A stretch of 64,000 nucleotides of DNA from Methylobacterium phyllostachyos. Its GTDB lineage: Bacteria; Pseudomonadota; Alphaproteobacteria; Rhizobiales; Beijerinckiaceae. Both the position numbers and the translations under genes were made by a program. Under the pieces are notes generated by a model. It was not told where the DNA came from, ran no database searches, and saw only the letters and a list, made by a program, of their open reading frames with translations. This document shows positions 34,197 to 42,895 of the stretch, one piece after another (the stretch's first letter is position 1; every line of letters begins with the position of its first letter). The stretch is from contig NZ_FNHS01000004.1 in NCBI RefSeq assembly GCF_900103445.1, forward strand, positions 310,001-374,000, given 5' to 3'.

Positions 34197-35108
34197 TCAG
34201 ATCGCTGCGGGCGTCGCAGAAAAGCGGTTGGTGTTCGTCGGATCGGCGGGTTTCGGCAGCAGCGTCATGAGTGCCTGCAACGGGGCGCTGGCTTCGCCGG
34301 ACCAGACGAGGTGTGTCCGGTTGAGGCGCAGGCGCGCAGGAAGCGGGTGTCGCACCACCGCATCGCTCAATACGGCGTGGTCCAGCATCTCGGCCGGCAC
34401 GATCGCCGCCCCCGTGCCGGCCGCCACGCAGGCCACGATGGCGTGGTAGGAATTCATCTCCAGTACGCGCTCGGGCGACGCTCCCTCCTCGGCCAGCCAC
34501 GCGATCAGGCGCTCCCGGTAGGAGCAACCCTGCGGGAAGGCCACCACGGTCCGCCCGCCCAGCGCGACGGCGTCGCGCCGGGCGGGCGCGCCCTTGCCGG
34601 TAATCAACACCAGCTCCTCGTCGAAGGCGTGGACCGACGCGAGGCTTCGCCGCTCGAACGGCTCCGAAACGAAGGCCGCTTCGACTTCAAAGCGGTCGAG
34701 TTGGCGCAGAAGGGCACGCGTCGTGCCGGTCTGCAACTCGATGGCGACATCCGGATACCGTGCGTAGAAGGCCGACAGGATCGGCGGCAGCCGTGCGCCG
34801 GCCGCGCTCTCCAGGGAGCCGAGGCGCAGCACACCGCGCACGGTTCCGCCGCGTAGATCCTGCTCGGCCTGATCGGCCATCCGCAGCAGCTTCTCGGCAT
34901 GGCCGAGCAGGGTGCGCCCGGGCTCCGTCAGGGTGAGGCTGCGCCCCTGGCGCCGGAACAGGGCGACCCCCAGACGCTCCTCGAACTGCTTGATTCGGGT
35001 GGTCACGTTGGAGGGCACCCGGTGCAGGTGCGCTGCGGCGCGCGTCACCCCGCCTTCGCGCACAACGCACCGGAAGATGTGCAGGTCGTCGAGATCCATC
35101 ATTCTCAT
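34197..35108 (-). CDS. LysR-family transcriptional regulator
   Basis: A 303-residue LysR regulator. The helix-turn-helix is within DLDDLHIFRCVVREGGVTRA, followed by AAHLHRVPSNVTTRIKQFEE. The C-terminal effector domain (about 90-290) contains LRLGSLESAAGARLPPILSA. ATG codons occur at 35108, 35102 and 35099; the exact start is not decided. It is divergent from an MFS exporter gene across a 67-base spacer and most likely controls it. The inducer is unknown. Confidence 0.88.
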   Translation of the reverse strand: MRMMDLDDLHIFRCVVREGGVTRAAAHLHRVPSNVTTRIKQFEERLGVALFRRQGRSLTLTEPGRTLLGHAEKLLRMADQAEQDLRGGTVRGVLRLGSLESAAGARLPPILSAFYARYPDVAIELQTGTTRALLRQLDRFEVEAAFVSEPFERRSLASVHAFDEELVLITGKGAPARRDAVALGGRTVVAFPQGCSYRERLIAWLAEEGASPERVLEMNSYHAIVACVAAGTGAAIVPAEMLDHAVLSDAVVRHPLPARLRLNRTHLVWSGEASAPLQALMTLLPKPADPTNTNRFSATPAAI

Positions 35109-35175
35109 GGCAAGAACGGTACGTCACAAGAATTCATTTTCCAAGATGTCTCGCCTGGTGTTGAACTCCCTGCCG

Positions 35176-36405
35176 ATGAGCACCACGCACCTCGCCTCCG
35201 CCGAGCCCCCGCCCACGATCCGACCGATCGTCGGCTGCGGCCTCGTCGCCCTCGCGGTCGCCATGGGGATCGGCCGATTCGCCTTCACGCCGCTCCTGCC
35301 GCTGATGGTTCGCGACGGGACCCTGAGCGCTTCGGCCGGGGCGGAATGGGCCGCGGCCAATTACGTCGGCTACCTTCTCGGTGCCCTCACCGCCGCGCGG
35401 TTTGCCCGTGACCCGCGCCGCGGCCTGCTGCTCAGCCTGCTTGGCGTGGCGCTGACGACCCTCGCGATGGCGGCGGTCGAGGCCGGTACAAGCCCGCTCC
35501 CCGGCCTCGCGCTACGGGGTGCCGCCGGTGTGTTCAGCGCCTGGGCCCTGGTCTGCTCCAGCGGCTGGTGCCTGCCCGAGCTGGCTCGCCGGGAGGCTGT
35601 TCAGGCGGGCTCCTGGATCTACACGGGCGTCGGACTCGGCATTGCCCTGGCGGGCGTGGTGACATGGGTCGGCGGACGCCAGCCGGCGCAGTGGTTGTGG
35701 CTCGAACTCGGCGTCGCCGCCGCCTCGGGCGCCCTGCTGGTCCAGGCGCTCTCCTCGGAAGGCTCCGGAACGCTCACGCGACCGGCCCCGATCACCGAGC
35801 GTGAGGCTGCAGCCGCCGCGCCGATCCGCTGGAGCCGCCAGCGCGCCCTGGTTTTCTGCTACGGGACCTTCGGGTTCGGCTACATCGTCCCGGCGACGTT
35901 CCTCCCATCGATGGCCCGCACGCTGGCTCCCGATCCGCTGGTTTTCGGTCTGACCTGGCCGCTCTTCGGTCTCGCCGCCGCCCTGTCAGTCGCCGCGGTG
36001 GCGCGCTTCGCCCCGCGCGGCTCCCGCCAGCGGATCTGGGCGCTGGCTCAGGGCGTCATGGCGCTCGGTACCGCCCTGCCCCTGTTCGTTCAGACCCTGG
36101 CGGCCATCGCCGCGTCGGCGGTCTTCGTGGGCGGCACCTTCATGGTCGCCACCATGGCGGGGCTTCAACTTGCGCGCGAAGCTCGGCCCGACAACCCAAC
36201 CCCGCTTCTGGCGCGGATGACGGCGGCGTTCGCGGCCGGGCAGATCGCAGGCCCGCTGCTGGTGCGCGCCATCGGGCCTGGCCGCGCCGCTGGTTGGGAT
36301 GCTCTTAGCTGGACTGGGGCGACGGCGACGCTACTTCTCGTCCTCACCGCCCTGTGGCTGTGGCGCGACGCCCGTCCCGCGCCGGAAAGCCCGTGCCCTG
36401 CGTGA
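35176..36405 (+). CDS. MFS transporter, YbfB/YjiJ family
   Basis: A 409-residue major facilitator protein with about 12 membrane segments. YbfB-type marks are LVALAVAMGIGRFAFTPLLP, AANYVGYLLGALTAARFA, and FCYGTFGFGYIVPATFLPSM in the middle. ATG 35176 is chosen because the first membrane segment begins about 20 residues later. It is divergent from the LysR gene, a common pairing for drug or metabolite efflux. The substrate is unknown. Confidence 0.87.
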   Translation: MSTTHLASAEPPPTIRPIVGCGLVALAVAMGIGRFAFTPLLPLMVRDGTLSASAGAEWAAANYVGYLLGALTAARFARDPRRGLLLSLLGVALTTLAMAAVEAGTSPLPGLALRGAAGVFSAWALVCSSGWCLPELARREAVQAGSWIYTGVGLGIALAGVVTWVGGRQPAQWLWLELGVAAASGALLVQALSSEGSGTLTRPAPITEREAAAAAPIRWSRQRALVFCYGTFGFGYIVPATFLPSMARTLAPDPLVFGLTWPLFGLAAALSVAAVARFAPRGSRQRIWALAQGVMALGTALPLFVQTLAAIAASAVFVGGTFMVATMAGLQLAREARPDNPTPLLARMTAAFAAGQIAGPLLVRAIGPGRAAGWDALSWTGATATLLLVLTALWLWRDARPAPESPCPA

Positions 36406-36507
36406 CATGCCCTATTCGAACAGCCCGCCCGCGGGATCTGCCGCAGTACGATTATCCCGGTATGCGCGCCGGCGGCGTTCTGCGCGCGACAAACGGCAGC
36501 AATTGCC

Positions 36508-38160
36508 GTGCGCGAATATGGACCTAGCTTGGCCGTAGGTTTGCGGGGGATTCGTAGGGAGTCGGCGGCGTTGCTTCAGTCTGGGAATGGGTTGCGGACG
36601 CTGACCGGGCGGCGGGTGGCCGTGGTCGGCGCCGGTCCGGGGGGCTTGGCCTCCGCCCTGCTGCTGGCGCGGGCCGGGATCCACGTGACCCTGTTCGAGA
36701 AGGACAGCCAGGTCGGCGGCCGCACCAAGACGGTGGCGGCGCCGGGCGGCTTCAAGTTCGATATCGGTCCGACCTTCTTCCTCTATCCTCAGATCCTGGC
36801 CGACATCTTCGCGAGCTGCGGCGAGCGGCTGGAAGACCACGTCAAGCTCGAGCGGCTCGACCCACAATATCACCTCGTCTTCGAGGGCGAGAACGGGATC
36901 TCGGGGACGATCCGGGCGACCGGGGACATCGCCCGCATGGAGCAGGAGATCGCCCGCCTCGCGCCCGATGACGCCAAGAACGTCCAGGCGTTCTTCACCG
37001 AGAACCGGACCAAGCTCGAATATTTCAAGCCGATCCTGCAGCAGGCCTTCCATACCCTGCGCAGCCTCGCGAGCCCGGCGATGCTGTCCGCCCTGCCCTA
37101 TCTGCACCCCGGCCGGAGCGTCGACCGCGACTTGAAGCGCCACTTCGCCGACCCGCGGGTACGCCTCGCCTTCTCGTTCCAGACTAAGTACCTCGGCATG
37201 TCGCCGTTCCGGTGCCCGAGCCTGTTCACGATCCTGTCGTTCCTCGAATACGAGCACGGGGTCTACCACCCGGTCGGCGGCTGCGGCGCGGTCTCGGACG
37301 CGATGGCGGGCCTAGCCGGGCGCATGGGCGTCGATCTGCGGCTCAACAGCAACGTCGAGCGGGTATTGTTCGACGGCAAGCGCGCCACCGGCGTGGTCGC
37401 GGACGGCGAGACCTTCAACGCCGACGCGGTGCTGATCAACGGCGACTTCGCCAAGGTGGTCCGCGCCCTGGTGCCGGAGCGGCACCGCCCGCGTTGGCGC
37501 GACGCCAAGATCCGGAAGGCGCGACTCTCCTGCTCGACCTTCATGCTCTATCTCGGGCTGGAAGGGAAAATGCCCGAGAGCCTAGGGCATCACACGATCC
37601 TGCTTGCCGACGGCTACGAGAAGAACATCCGCGAGATCACCGAGGGCACGCTGCCGATGCAGCCCTCGCTCTACGTGCAGCACGCCGGCTACACCGACGG
37701 TGGCATGGCGCCCCCCGGGCAGACCGCGCTCTACGTGCTCGTGCCGGTGCCGAACCTGAAAGCAGGCATCGACTGGAAGGCCATGCGGGAGAGCTACCGC
37801 GCCCTGGTCCTGAAGCGGCTGAAGCTCCTCGGGATCGAGAATCTCGAATCCCGGATTCGCTACGAGCGGATCATCGATCCGACCCAGTGGGAGGAGGATT
37901 TCGCCGTCCACGAGGGCGCCACCTTCAACCTCGCGCATGATTTGATGCAGATGCTGTATTTCCGGCCGCACAACCGCTTCGGGCCGGGGCTCTACATCGT
38001 CGGCGGTGGCACCCATCCGGGCTCCGGCCTGCCGGTGATCTACGAGGGGGCCCGCATCTCGGCCCGCCTGCTGATCGAGGAACTGGCTGGCGTCCGCGCT
38101 GCCGCCGCGGCCGGCATTCCGGAGACCGCGCCGCTGGCGACCTCCGGCGAAGCCTCGTGA
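36508..38160 (+). CDS. CrtI/CrtN-type carotenoid desaturase (first copy)
   Basis: A 530-550-residue FAD-dependent desaturase/oxidoreductase. The dinucleotide motif is [20 protein letters not shown] followed by [12 protein letters not shown]. The C-terminal FAD signature is [20 protein letters not shown]. The context (acyltransferase, CrtQ-like glycosyltransferase, second desaturase) fits the squalene-derived C30 pathway known from Methylobacterium, in which CrtN-type enzymes act on squalene products; lycopene-type C40 chemistry cannot be excluded. The start is uncertain: GTG 36508 is given, and TTG 36541, 36571 and 36592 are alternatives. The stop overlaps the DUF2141 gene as GTGA. Confidence 0.85.
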   Translation: MREYGPSLAVGLRGIRRESAALLQSGNGLRTLTGRRVAVVGAGPGGLASALLLARAGIHVTLFEKDSQVGGRTKTVAAPGGFKFDIGPTFFLYPQILADIFASCGERLEDHVKLERLDPQYHLVFEGENGISGTIRATGDIARMEQEIARLAPDDAKNVQAFFTENRTKLEYFKPILQQAFHTLRSLASPAMLSALPYLHPGRSVDRDLKRHFADPRVRLAFSFQTKYLGMSPFRCPSLFTILSFLEYEHGVYHPVGGCGAVSDAMAGLAGRMGVDLRLNSNVERVLFDGKRATGVVADGETFNADAVLINGDFAKVVRALVPERHRPRWRDAKIRKARLSCSTFMLYLGLEGKMPESLGHHTILLADGYEKNIREITEGTLPMQPSLYVQHAGYTDGGMAPPGQTALYVLVPVPNLKAGIDWKAMRESYRALVLKRLKLLGIENLESRIRYERIIDPTQWEEDFAVHEGATFNLAHDLMQMLYFRPHNRFGPGLYIVGGGTHPGSGLPVIYEGARISARLLIEELAGVRAAAAAGIPETAPLATSGEAS

Positions 38161-38618
38161 GGCGGCCCGGGGGGCGGAGACCACATCGACGGCACTGCCT
38201 CGCCGGGCTCATCGTCGCGGGCGCGCTCTTTGGCATCATGCCGGCAGCGGCCGCGACCGTGCAGGTCGAGATCGACGGAATCGAGCCCGGCGGCGGGCCC
38301 CTGCGGGTTGCCCTATGCCAGGGAAGCCTTGCGGAGGCTGCCTGCGCCCGCGGCGACGAGGCGCCGGCCTCCGCCAACCGGGTCCTGTTCACCTTCCAGG
38401 GGGTACCGGCCGGAACCTACGCGGTGGCGGCCTATCAGGATGCGAACGGCAACGGCCGCCTCGACCGCACCGGCCTCGGCCTCCCGCTCGAACCCTACGG
38501 CTTCTCGGGGATCGCCGGACGCCGGGCGCGACCGGACTTCGCCGAGGCCGCCTTCAGCCTGCGGGAGCCGGGCGGCTCCATCCGCGTGCGCCTCGGCCGC
38601 GCGCTGCCGCGGCGGTGA
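38157..38618 (+). CDS. DUF2141-domain secreted protein
   Basis: A 153-residue exported protein. A basic N terminus and signal peptide ([20 protein letters not shown]) are followed by a DUF2141 domain with an Ig-like or transthyretin-like pattern ([20 protein letters not shown], then [20 protein letters not shown]). DUF2141 genes are often found near carotenoid genes, but no function is established. The GTG start overlaps the desaturase stop, and the ABC ATPase starts 5 bases after its own stop, so it belongs to this operon. Confidence 0.8.
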   Translation: MRRPGGRRPHRRHCLAGLIVAGALFGIMPAAAATVQVEIDGIEPGGGPLRVALCQGSLAEAACARGDEAPASANRVLFTFQGVPAGTYAVAAYQDANGNGRLDRTGLGLPLEPYGFSGIAGRRARPDFAEAAFSLREPGGSIRVRLGRALPRR

Positions 38619-38623
38619 CGCGG

Positions 38624-39601
38624 ATGGGCGATCCCCTGGTCCGGATCGCGGGCGTCGACCTAGACCTTGGCGGGCGACGGGTTCTGAGCCACGTCGACCT
38701 CGATCTCGAAGCCGGCGAGACCTTGGCGCTGCTCGGGCCGAACGGGGCGGGCAAGTCCTCGCTGATGCGCCTCGTGGCGGGCCGGCTCGGCCCCAGCGCG
38801 GGGTCGGTGCGGGTGGACGGGGCGGATCCGCACCGGGCGGGCAGCGCGCGACGCGCCATCGGCTGGGTCCCGCAGGAGATCGCCCTCTATCCGAAGCTGA
38901 CGGTCGCCGAGAATCTGGGCGTGTTCGGACAGCTCGCAGGTGTGGCAAGGCGCGACCGGAAGGCGGCCGTGGACGCAGCCCTAACGATGGCCAATATCGC
39001 CGAGGTCGCGCGCCGCCCGGTGGGAACCCTGTCGGGCGGCTACCGGCGCCGGGTCAACATCGCGGCGAGCCTGATGAACCGGCCGGGCCTCGTCCTGCTC
39101 GACGAGCCGACCAGCGGCGTCGACCTCGCAGCTCGGGCCGCCATCCACGCCGTCCTCGACCGGCTCAAGGCGGCCGGCACCGCGATCCTGATCGCCACCC
39201 ACGATTTCGCAGAAGCCGAGCGCCTGGCCTCGCAGGTCATCTTCCTCGCGCAGGGACGGATCGTGCGCGCCGGCCGCCTCGCCGACTTGCTGGCGCAGCT
39301 GCGCTCGGGTGCGCCTGAACGGGAACTCAGCCTCACGACCCCGGCCGATGGAGCCGCCACCGCCTCCTTGCGCCGGGCGGGATTCGCGGCCGCCGAGCCG
39401 GAGGGCCTCGTCTGGCGCTCGGTGGAGCGGGCCGGCCTGGACGGCGCCGCCCTGCTCGGCGCCCTGCGTGCCCAGGGTGTGCCGGTTGCCGAAGTGCGGG
39501 TGCGTGCCCCGCGGCTGGAGGCGCTTTACCTCGACGCGCTCCGGCCGCGCGAGGTGAACGACACCGAACCCCAGACGTGGCGCCCGGGGATCGCCGGATG
39601 A
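38624..39601 (+). CDS. ABC exporter ATP-binding protein
   Basis: A 325-residue single-cassette ATPase of the ABC-2 (DrrA/NatA) type. It has Walker A LLGPNGAGKSSLMRLVAG, Q-loop GWVPQEIALYPKLTV, signature LSGGYRRRVNIAASLM, Walker B LVLLDEPTSGVDLAA and switch His in LIATHDFAEAERL. The C-terminal about 90 residues form the extra domain seen in drug, lipid and polysaccharide exporters. Its stop overlaps the permease ATG as ATGA. The position after the desaturase and DUF2141 genes suggests export or outer-leaflet placement of a carotenoid or other lipid. Confidence 0.9.
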   Translation: MGDPLVRIAGVDLDLGGRRVLSHVDLDLEAGETLALLGPNGAGKSSLMRLVAGRLGPSAGSVRVDGADPHRAGSARRAIGWVPQEIALYPKLTVAENLGVFGQLAGVARRDRKAAVDAALTMANIAEVARRPVGTLSGGYRRRVNIAASLMNRPGLVLLDEPTSGVDLAARAAIHAVLDRLKAAGTAILIATHDFAEAERLASQVIFLAQGRIVRAGRLADLLAQLRSGAPERELSLTTPADGAATASLRRAGFAAAEPEGLVWRSVERAGLDGAALLGALRAQGVPVAEVRVRAPRLEALYLDALRPREVNDTEPQTWRPGIAG

Positions 39602-40806
39602 TCGGCGCCGCGTTCCGCGTGATGGCCCTCAGTTTGTTGCGCGACCGCGCCGCCCTGGTCATGGCCTTCGTGCTGCCGACCGTGATGTTTTCGATTTTCG
39701 CCGCGATCTTCTCCGGGGCGACCGGCGACCGGATTCGCATCCACCTGGGGCTCGCCGACCTCGCGCAGACTGCCGCCACGCAGCGTCTCACCGACGCGCT
39801 GGCGGCCGATCCGTCCCTGCGGGTGACGCGCCTGACTCTCAAAGACCTTGCCGGCGTTGCCGAGGCGGTACGCTCGGGCGAGGTCGACGTGGCGCTCGCC
39901 CTGCGAGGCGACCTGATCGCGGCACCCGCTGACGGCGCACCCGGCCCGGCCGACCAGCCGGTGGTGCTGGTGGAGAACCCCGCCAAGGCGCTCGCGACGC
40001 CGATTGCGCTCGGCCAGCTCCAGCGCGTGCTGAACGCGGCCTTGCCCGATGTGGTGCTGTCGCGGATCGTCGCCGACGTGGAGCGCAGCGGCAAGATCGG
40101 CCCGGATGAGCGCCGCTTCCTCGACGACGCCTTCGCCGAACAGCGGGCCAAGAAGGAGCCATTCAGCTTCGCCGATCTGGTCGAGCGGCGCAGTACGGCG
40201 GCCGGCACGGCGAACGCCCGGATCAGCTACTATGCCGGCGCGATCACCGCGGTGTTCCTGCTCTTTGCGGCCATGCAGGGGGCGATGTCGCTGGTCGAGG
40301 AACGCGAGACCGGCATCGCTGAGCGGTTGATGGCGGGGCCGGGCGGCCTGCCGGTGGTGGTCCTCGGGAAGTTCGGGTTCCTGACGCTGCAGGGTGTCGT
40401 GCAGGCGGGGCTGATCTTCCTGGCCGCCGGGCTGCTCTACGGCGTGGAGATCGGGCCGCATTGGCTGGCCTTCCTGGTTACCTGCCTGCTGGTCTCTGCC
40501 ATGGCGGCGGGGCTGGCGCTCGCCGCCTGCGCGCTTGCCGCCACGCGCCAGCAGGCGCACCTCGCCTCGACCTTCGGGGTGCTGCTCCTCTCGGCGGTGG
40601 GCGGCTCGATGGTGCCGCGGTTCCTGATGCCGCCGTGGCTGCAGCAGGCCGGCTGGCTCACCCCGAATGCCTGGGCGATCACCGCCTATCAGGATGCGTT
40701 GGGCGAGGGCTTTGCGGTCGCCGCACCGGCGCTGGCTGTGCTGGGAGCCCTGGCCCTCGCCGGGCTCGGCCTCGCCCTGGCGCTGGCGGCCCGGCGCACG
40801 GCCTGA
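39598..40806 (+). CDS. ABC-2 type transporter permease
   Basis: A 402-residue ABC-2 membrane protein. TM1 is at the N terminus (AALVMAFVLPTVMFSIFAAI), followed by a large extracytoplasmic domain of about 180 residues. A membrane core comes next (AGAITAVFLLFAAMQGAMSL, then LVEERETGIAERLMAGPGG, and FGVLLLSAVGGSMVPRFLMP). The VEERETG block contacts the ATPase. It forms an exporter with the ATPase encoded just upstream. The substrate is inferred only from context. Confidence 0.88.
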   Translation: MIGAAFRVMALSLLRDRAALVMAFVLPTVMFSIFAAIFSGATGDRIRIHLGLADLAQTAATQRLTDALAADPSLRVTRLTLKDLAGVAEAVRSGEVDVALALRGDLIAAPADGAPGPADQPVVLVENPAKALATPIALGQLQRVLNAALPDVVLSRIVADVERSGKIGPDERRFLDDAFAEQRAKKEPFSFADLVERRSTAAGTANARISYYAGAITAVFLLFAAMQGAMSLVEERETGIAERLMAGPGGLPVVVLGKFGFLTLQGVVQAGLIFLAAGLLYGVEIGPHWLAFLVTCLLVSAMAAGLALAACALAATRQQAHLASTFGVLLLSAVGGSMVPRFLMPPWLQQAGWLTPNAWAITAYQDALGEGFAVAAPALAVLGALALAGLGLALALAARRTA

Positions 40807-40816
40807 ACGGGCGCCG

Positions 40817-41293
40817 CTACTCGACGTACACGCCGGCCCCGATCAGCGCCTGCGCACCCGCCACCTGCGCCGCGCAGACGTAGCTCCATTTGACGGTGGG
40901 GACCGACTGCCCCGGCTTGGGGAACATGTAATCGACCCAGCCCGACCCGAACCGGTCGACCGTGTCGATGAAATCCTGATGAAACCGCTTCCCGTCCGCG
41001 TCGCGCTCGTGGAGCAGGTCCCGCCCCTCGCGGTCGGGATGGGCGGCGTTGAACAGCACGATCCCCCGCATGTCGACGACGAACAGGTAGACGTCCCCAT
41101 AGCGCCATCCGCTGCCCTTCCGGCGGAACTCGGCGAAGGCGCCGACACCGCGCTCCTCCAGCACCTCGGCCGCCCGGTTGACCAGCATCTCGATCTCGGC
41201 GACCTGATGGAGGACCGGCAGCGCGCGCCTACCGGACGCAGGGAGCGTCGCGCCGATCAGGAGCATCGGCCATATCAGCAGGGCTCTCAGCAT
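40817..41293 (-). CDS. Periplasmic single Cache-domain protein
   Basis: A 158-residue secreted protein. The signal peptide (LLIWPMLLIGATLPASG) is followed by one Cache_2-like sensor domain: VYLFVVDMRGIVLFNAAHPD, then EGRDLLHERDADGK and GWVDYMFPKPGQSVPTVKWS. Free Cache proteins of this kind bind small ligands, but no receptor or kinase is fused or adjacent. It is convergent with the ABC-2 permease gene (10 bases between stops). Confidence 0.8.
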   Translation of the reverse strand: MLRALLIWPMLLIGATLPASGRRALPVLHQVAEIEMLVNRAAEVLEERGVGAFAEFRRKGSGWRYGDVYLFVVDMRGIVLFNAAHPDREGRDLLHERDADGKRFHQDFIDTVDRFGSGWVDYMFPKPGQSVPTVKWSYVCAAQVAGAQALIGAGVYVE

Positions 41294-41343
41294 GGCCTCG
41301 CCTCACCGCAGCGACATCCGGTCTCCGTTCATGGCGTCATACG

Positions 41344-41646
41344 TCAGACCCGTGTCTCCAGGACCGGATCGCCGCTCGTGAGGCGTTGCCGCAGGAGGGC
41401 CAGCCACGTCCGCCTGGGCGGCGTGGGCGGGCTCACGGCGTTTGGAAGCGCCGCGAAAGCGAGACGATTGCGGTGCAGCTCGATGATCCGGTTGAGGTGT
41501 CGGATCGCCGTGAGCCCCTGCGCCGCCATCAGGCGATGGCCCTCGCAGGCGCCGTTCGCCCCCAGTTGCTGGACGGCGTCCTCGGCACGCGCGATCAATC
41601 CCCGGGCTTCCAGGCAGTAGAGTTCCATCTCCACCAGATCCGGCAT
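41344..41646 (-). CDS. Small helical hypothetical protein
   Basis: A 100-residue predicted soluble protein. The N-terminal two-thirds are helical (EMELYCLEARGLIARAEDAV, then GLTAIRHLNRIIELHRNRLA), and the C-terminal third is Pro/Arg-rich. I do not recognise a family. It lies 51 bases upstream of the Cache gene on the same strand, so the two may be co-transcribed. Confidence 0.5.
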   Translation of the reverse strand: MPDLVEMELYCLEARGLIARAEDAVQQLGANGACEGHRLMAAQGLTAIRHLNRIIELHRNRLAFAALPNAVSPPTPPRRTWLALLRQRLTSGDPVLETRV

Positions 41647-41951
41647 CGCAACCTCCGCGGCATCGCGTTTCAGTATTCAACCGCCTCTTGAATACGGTCA
41701 GGTTTGCTTCGGGCACATCACCTGTTTGGGGGGCATCGTGGATCGACCTCGATCACCTTTCTGTGCGTATCGCCGGACCATCTCGCGCGTTGCGATTGCC
41801 GGGCATCGGGACGCCGATGCTTCCGCGGGCACGCCTTCCACCTGTGCCGTATCGGTATCCGCGACGATCTGCGCCGGCCCTGCGACCAGGGGCGCACGGA
41901 CAGAACCGCCCCGATCAGGCACGGTCCCGCTACGCTTGACGAAGGAATCCC
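41647..41951. other. Intergenic region upstream of the glutamine amidotransferase
   Basis: About 305 bases between divergent genes. A GAAGGA ribosome site precedes the ATG at 41952. Open frames on both strands have low-quality translations. I see no clear promoter or repeat. Confidence 0.4.
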
Positions 41952-42794
41952 ATGCTCCGCCTGCTCATCGCCGACGGCAACGAACGCGCGGCTCGCGACC
42001 GGCACGTCGCCGCAACGGGCCGCACCTCGGCCGAATCCTACGCCGCGGTGGTGCGGGATCTCGCCCCCGGAACAGCCTGCCGCCTCGTCAGCCCGGCCGA
42101 TGCGGATGCCGACCTGCCGGCGGGCCTCGAGGATTTCGACGGCCTGATCTTCACCGGATCGACCCTCAAGGTCTCCGAGGGTACGCCCGCGGTGACCCGG
42201 CAGCTCGATCTGATGCGCGCCGCCCTGGAGGCCGGCCGGCCGGTCTTCGGCTCGTGCTGGGGCGTGCAGGTCGCCGCCACGGTGGCGGGCGGCAGGGCCG
42301 CCGAGAACCCGCGCGGCCCCGAATACGGCTTCGCCCGGGCGATCACCGCGACCGAAGAGGGCCGGACCCATCCGATGCTTGCCGGCCGCCCGGCCGCCTG
42401 GGACGCACCGGCGATCCACTCGGACGCGGTGTTGGAGCCGCCGCCGGGCGCCCGCGTGCTCGCCGGCAACCCAGTGCTCGGCATCCAGGCGATCGAGATC
42501 CGGCACGGCGCCGGCTGGTTCTGGGGGACGCAGTACCACCCGGAACTCGACCTCGACGAGTTGGCCGCGATGCTGCGCCTCTGTGACAGCGCCGTGGTGG
42601 AGGCGGGTTTCGCGGCGGATCCCGGAGCGGTTGCCGCCTATGCGGACGAGATCGCCGGCCTTCAGGGTTCGGACCCGGAGTCGGCCCATCGCCTCGCCTG
42701 GCGCCACGGGATCGGTCCGGAGGTGCTCGAAGCCGAGCTGCGCCGGCGGGAAATCGGTAATTTTCTGAACCAACTGTCCACAGGCGCGGGCTGA
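41952..42794 (+). CDS. Class I glutamine amidotransferase-like protein
   Basis: A 280-residue type 1 glutamine amidotransferase. The nucleophile Cys is C102 in PVFGSCWGVQVAATVAGG, and the His/Glu pair is H196/E198 in WGTQYHPELDLDE. The oxyanion-loop stretch FDGLIFTGSTLKVSEG is also visible. The C-terminal 80 residues extend beyond the usual domain. It lacks a fused or adjacent synthetase domain, so the nitrogen acceptor is unknown; it resembles stand-alone GMP-synthase-like or gamma-glutamyl hydrolase-like members. Confidence 0.85.
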   Translation: MLRLLIADGNERAARDRHVAATGRTSAESYAAVVRDLAPGTACRLVSPADADADLPAGLEDFDGLIFTGSTLKVSEGTPAVTRQLDLMRAALEAGRPVFGSCWGVQVAATVAGGRAAENPRGPEYGFARAITATEEGRTHPMLAGRPAAWDAPAIHSDAVLEPPPGARVLAGNPVLGIQAIEIRHGAGWFWGTQYHPELDLDELAAMLRLCDSAVVEAGFAADPGAVAAYADEIAGLQGSDPESAHRLAWRHGIGPEVLEAELRRREIGNFLNQLSTGAG

Positions 42795-42895
42795 TCAGGC
42801 GGCGCCGCGACCGGGTGGCGCGTTGACCCGCCCGGCCCCGGATCTAGCTTCACCACGGCGGGTCGGTTCGACGGCCCCGGGAGCGACCCATCAGG

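Noticed and set aside
41698..41922. A 74-codon minus-strand frame upstream of the glutamine amidotransferase gene
   Set aside because: No family features and no ribosome site; it overlaps equally open frames on the other strand.
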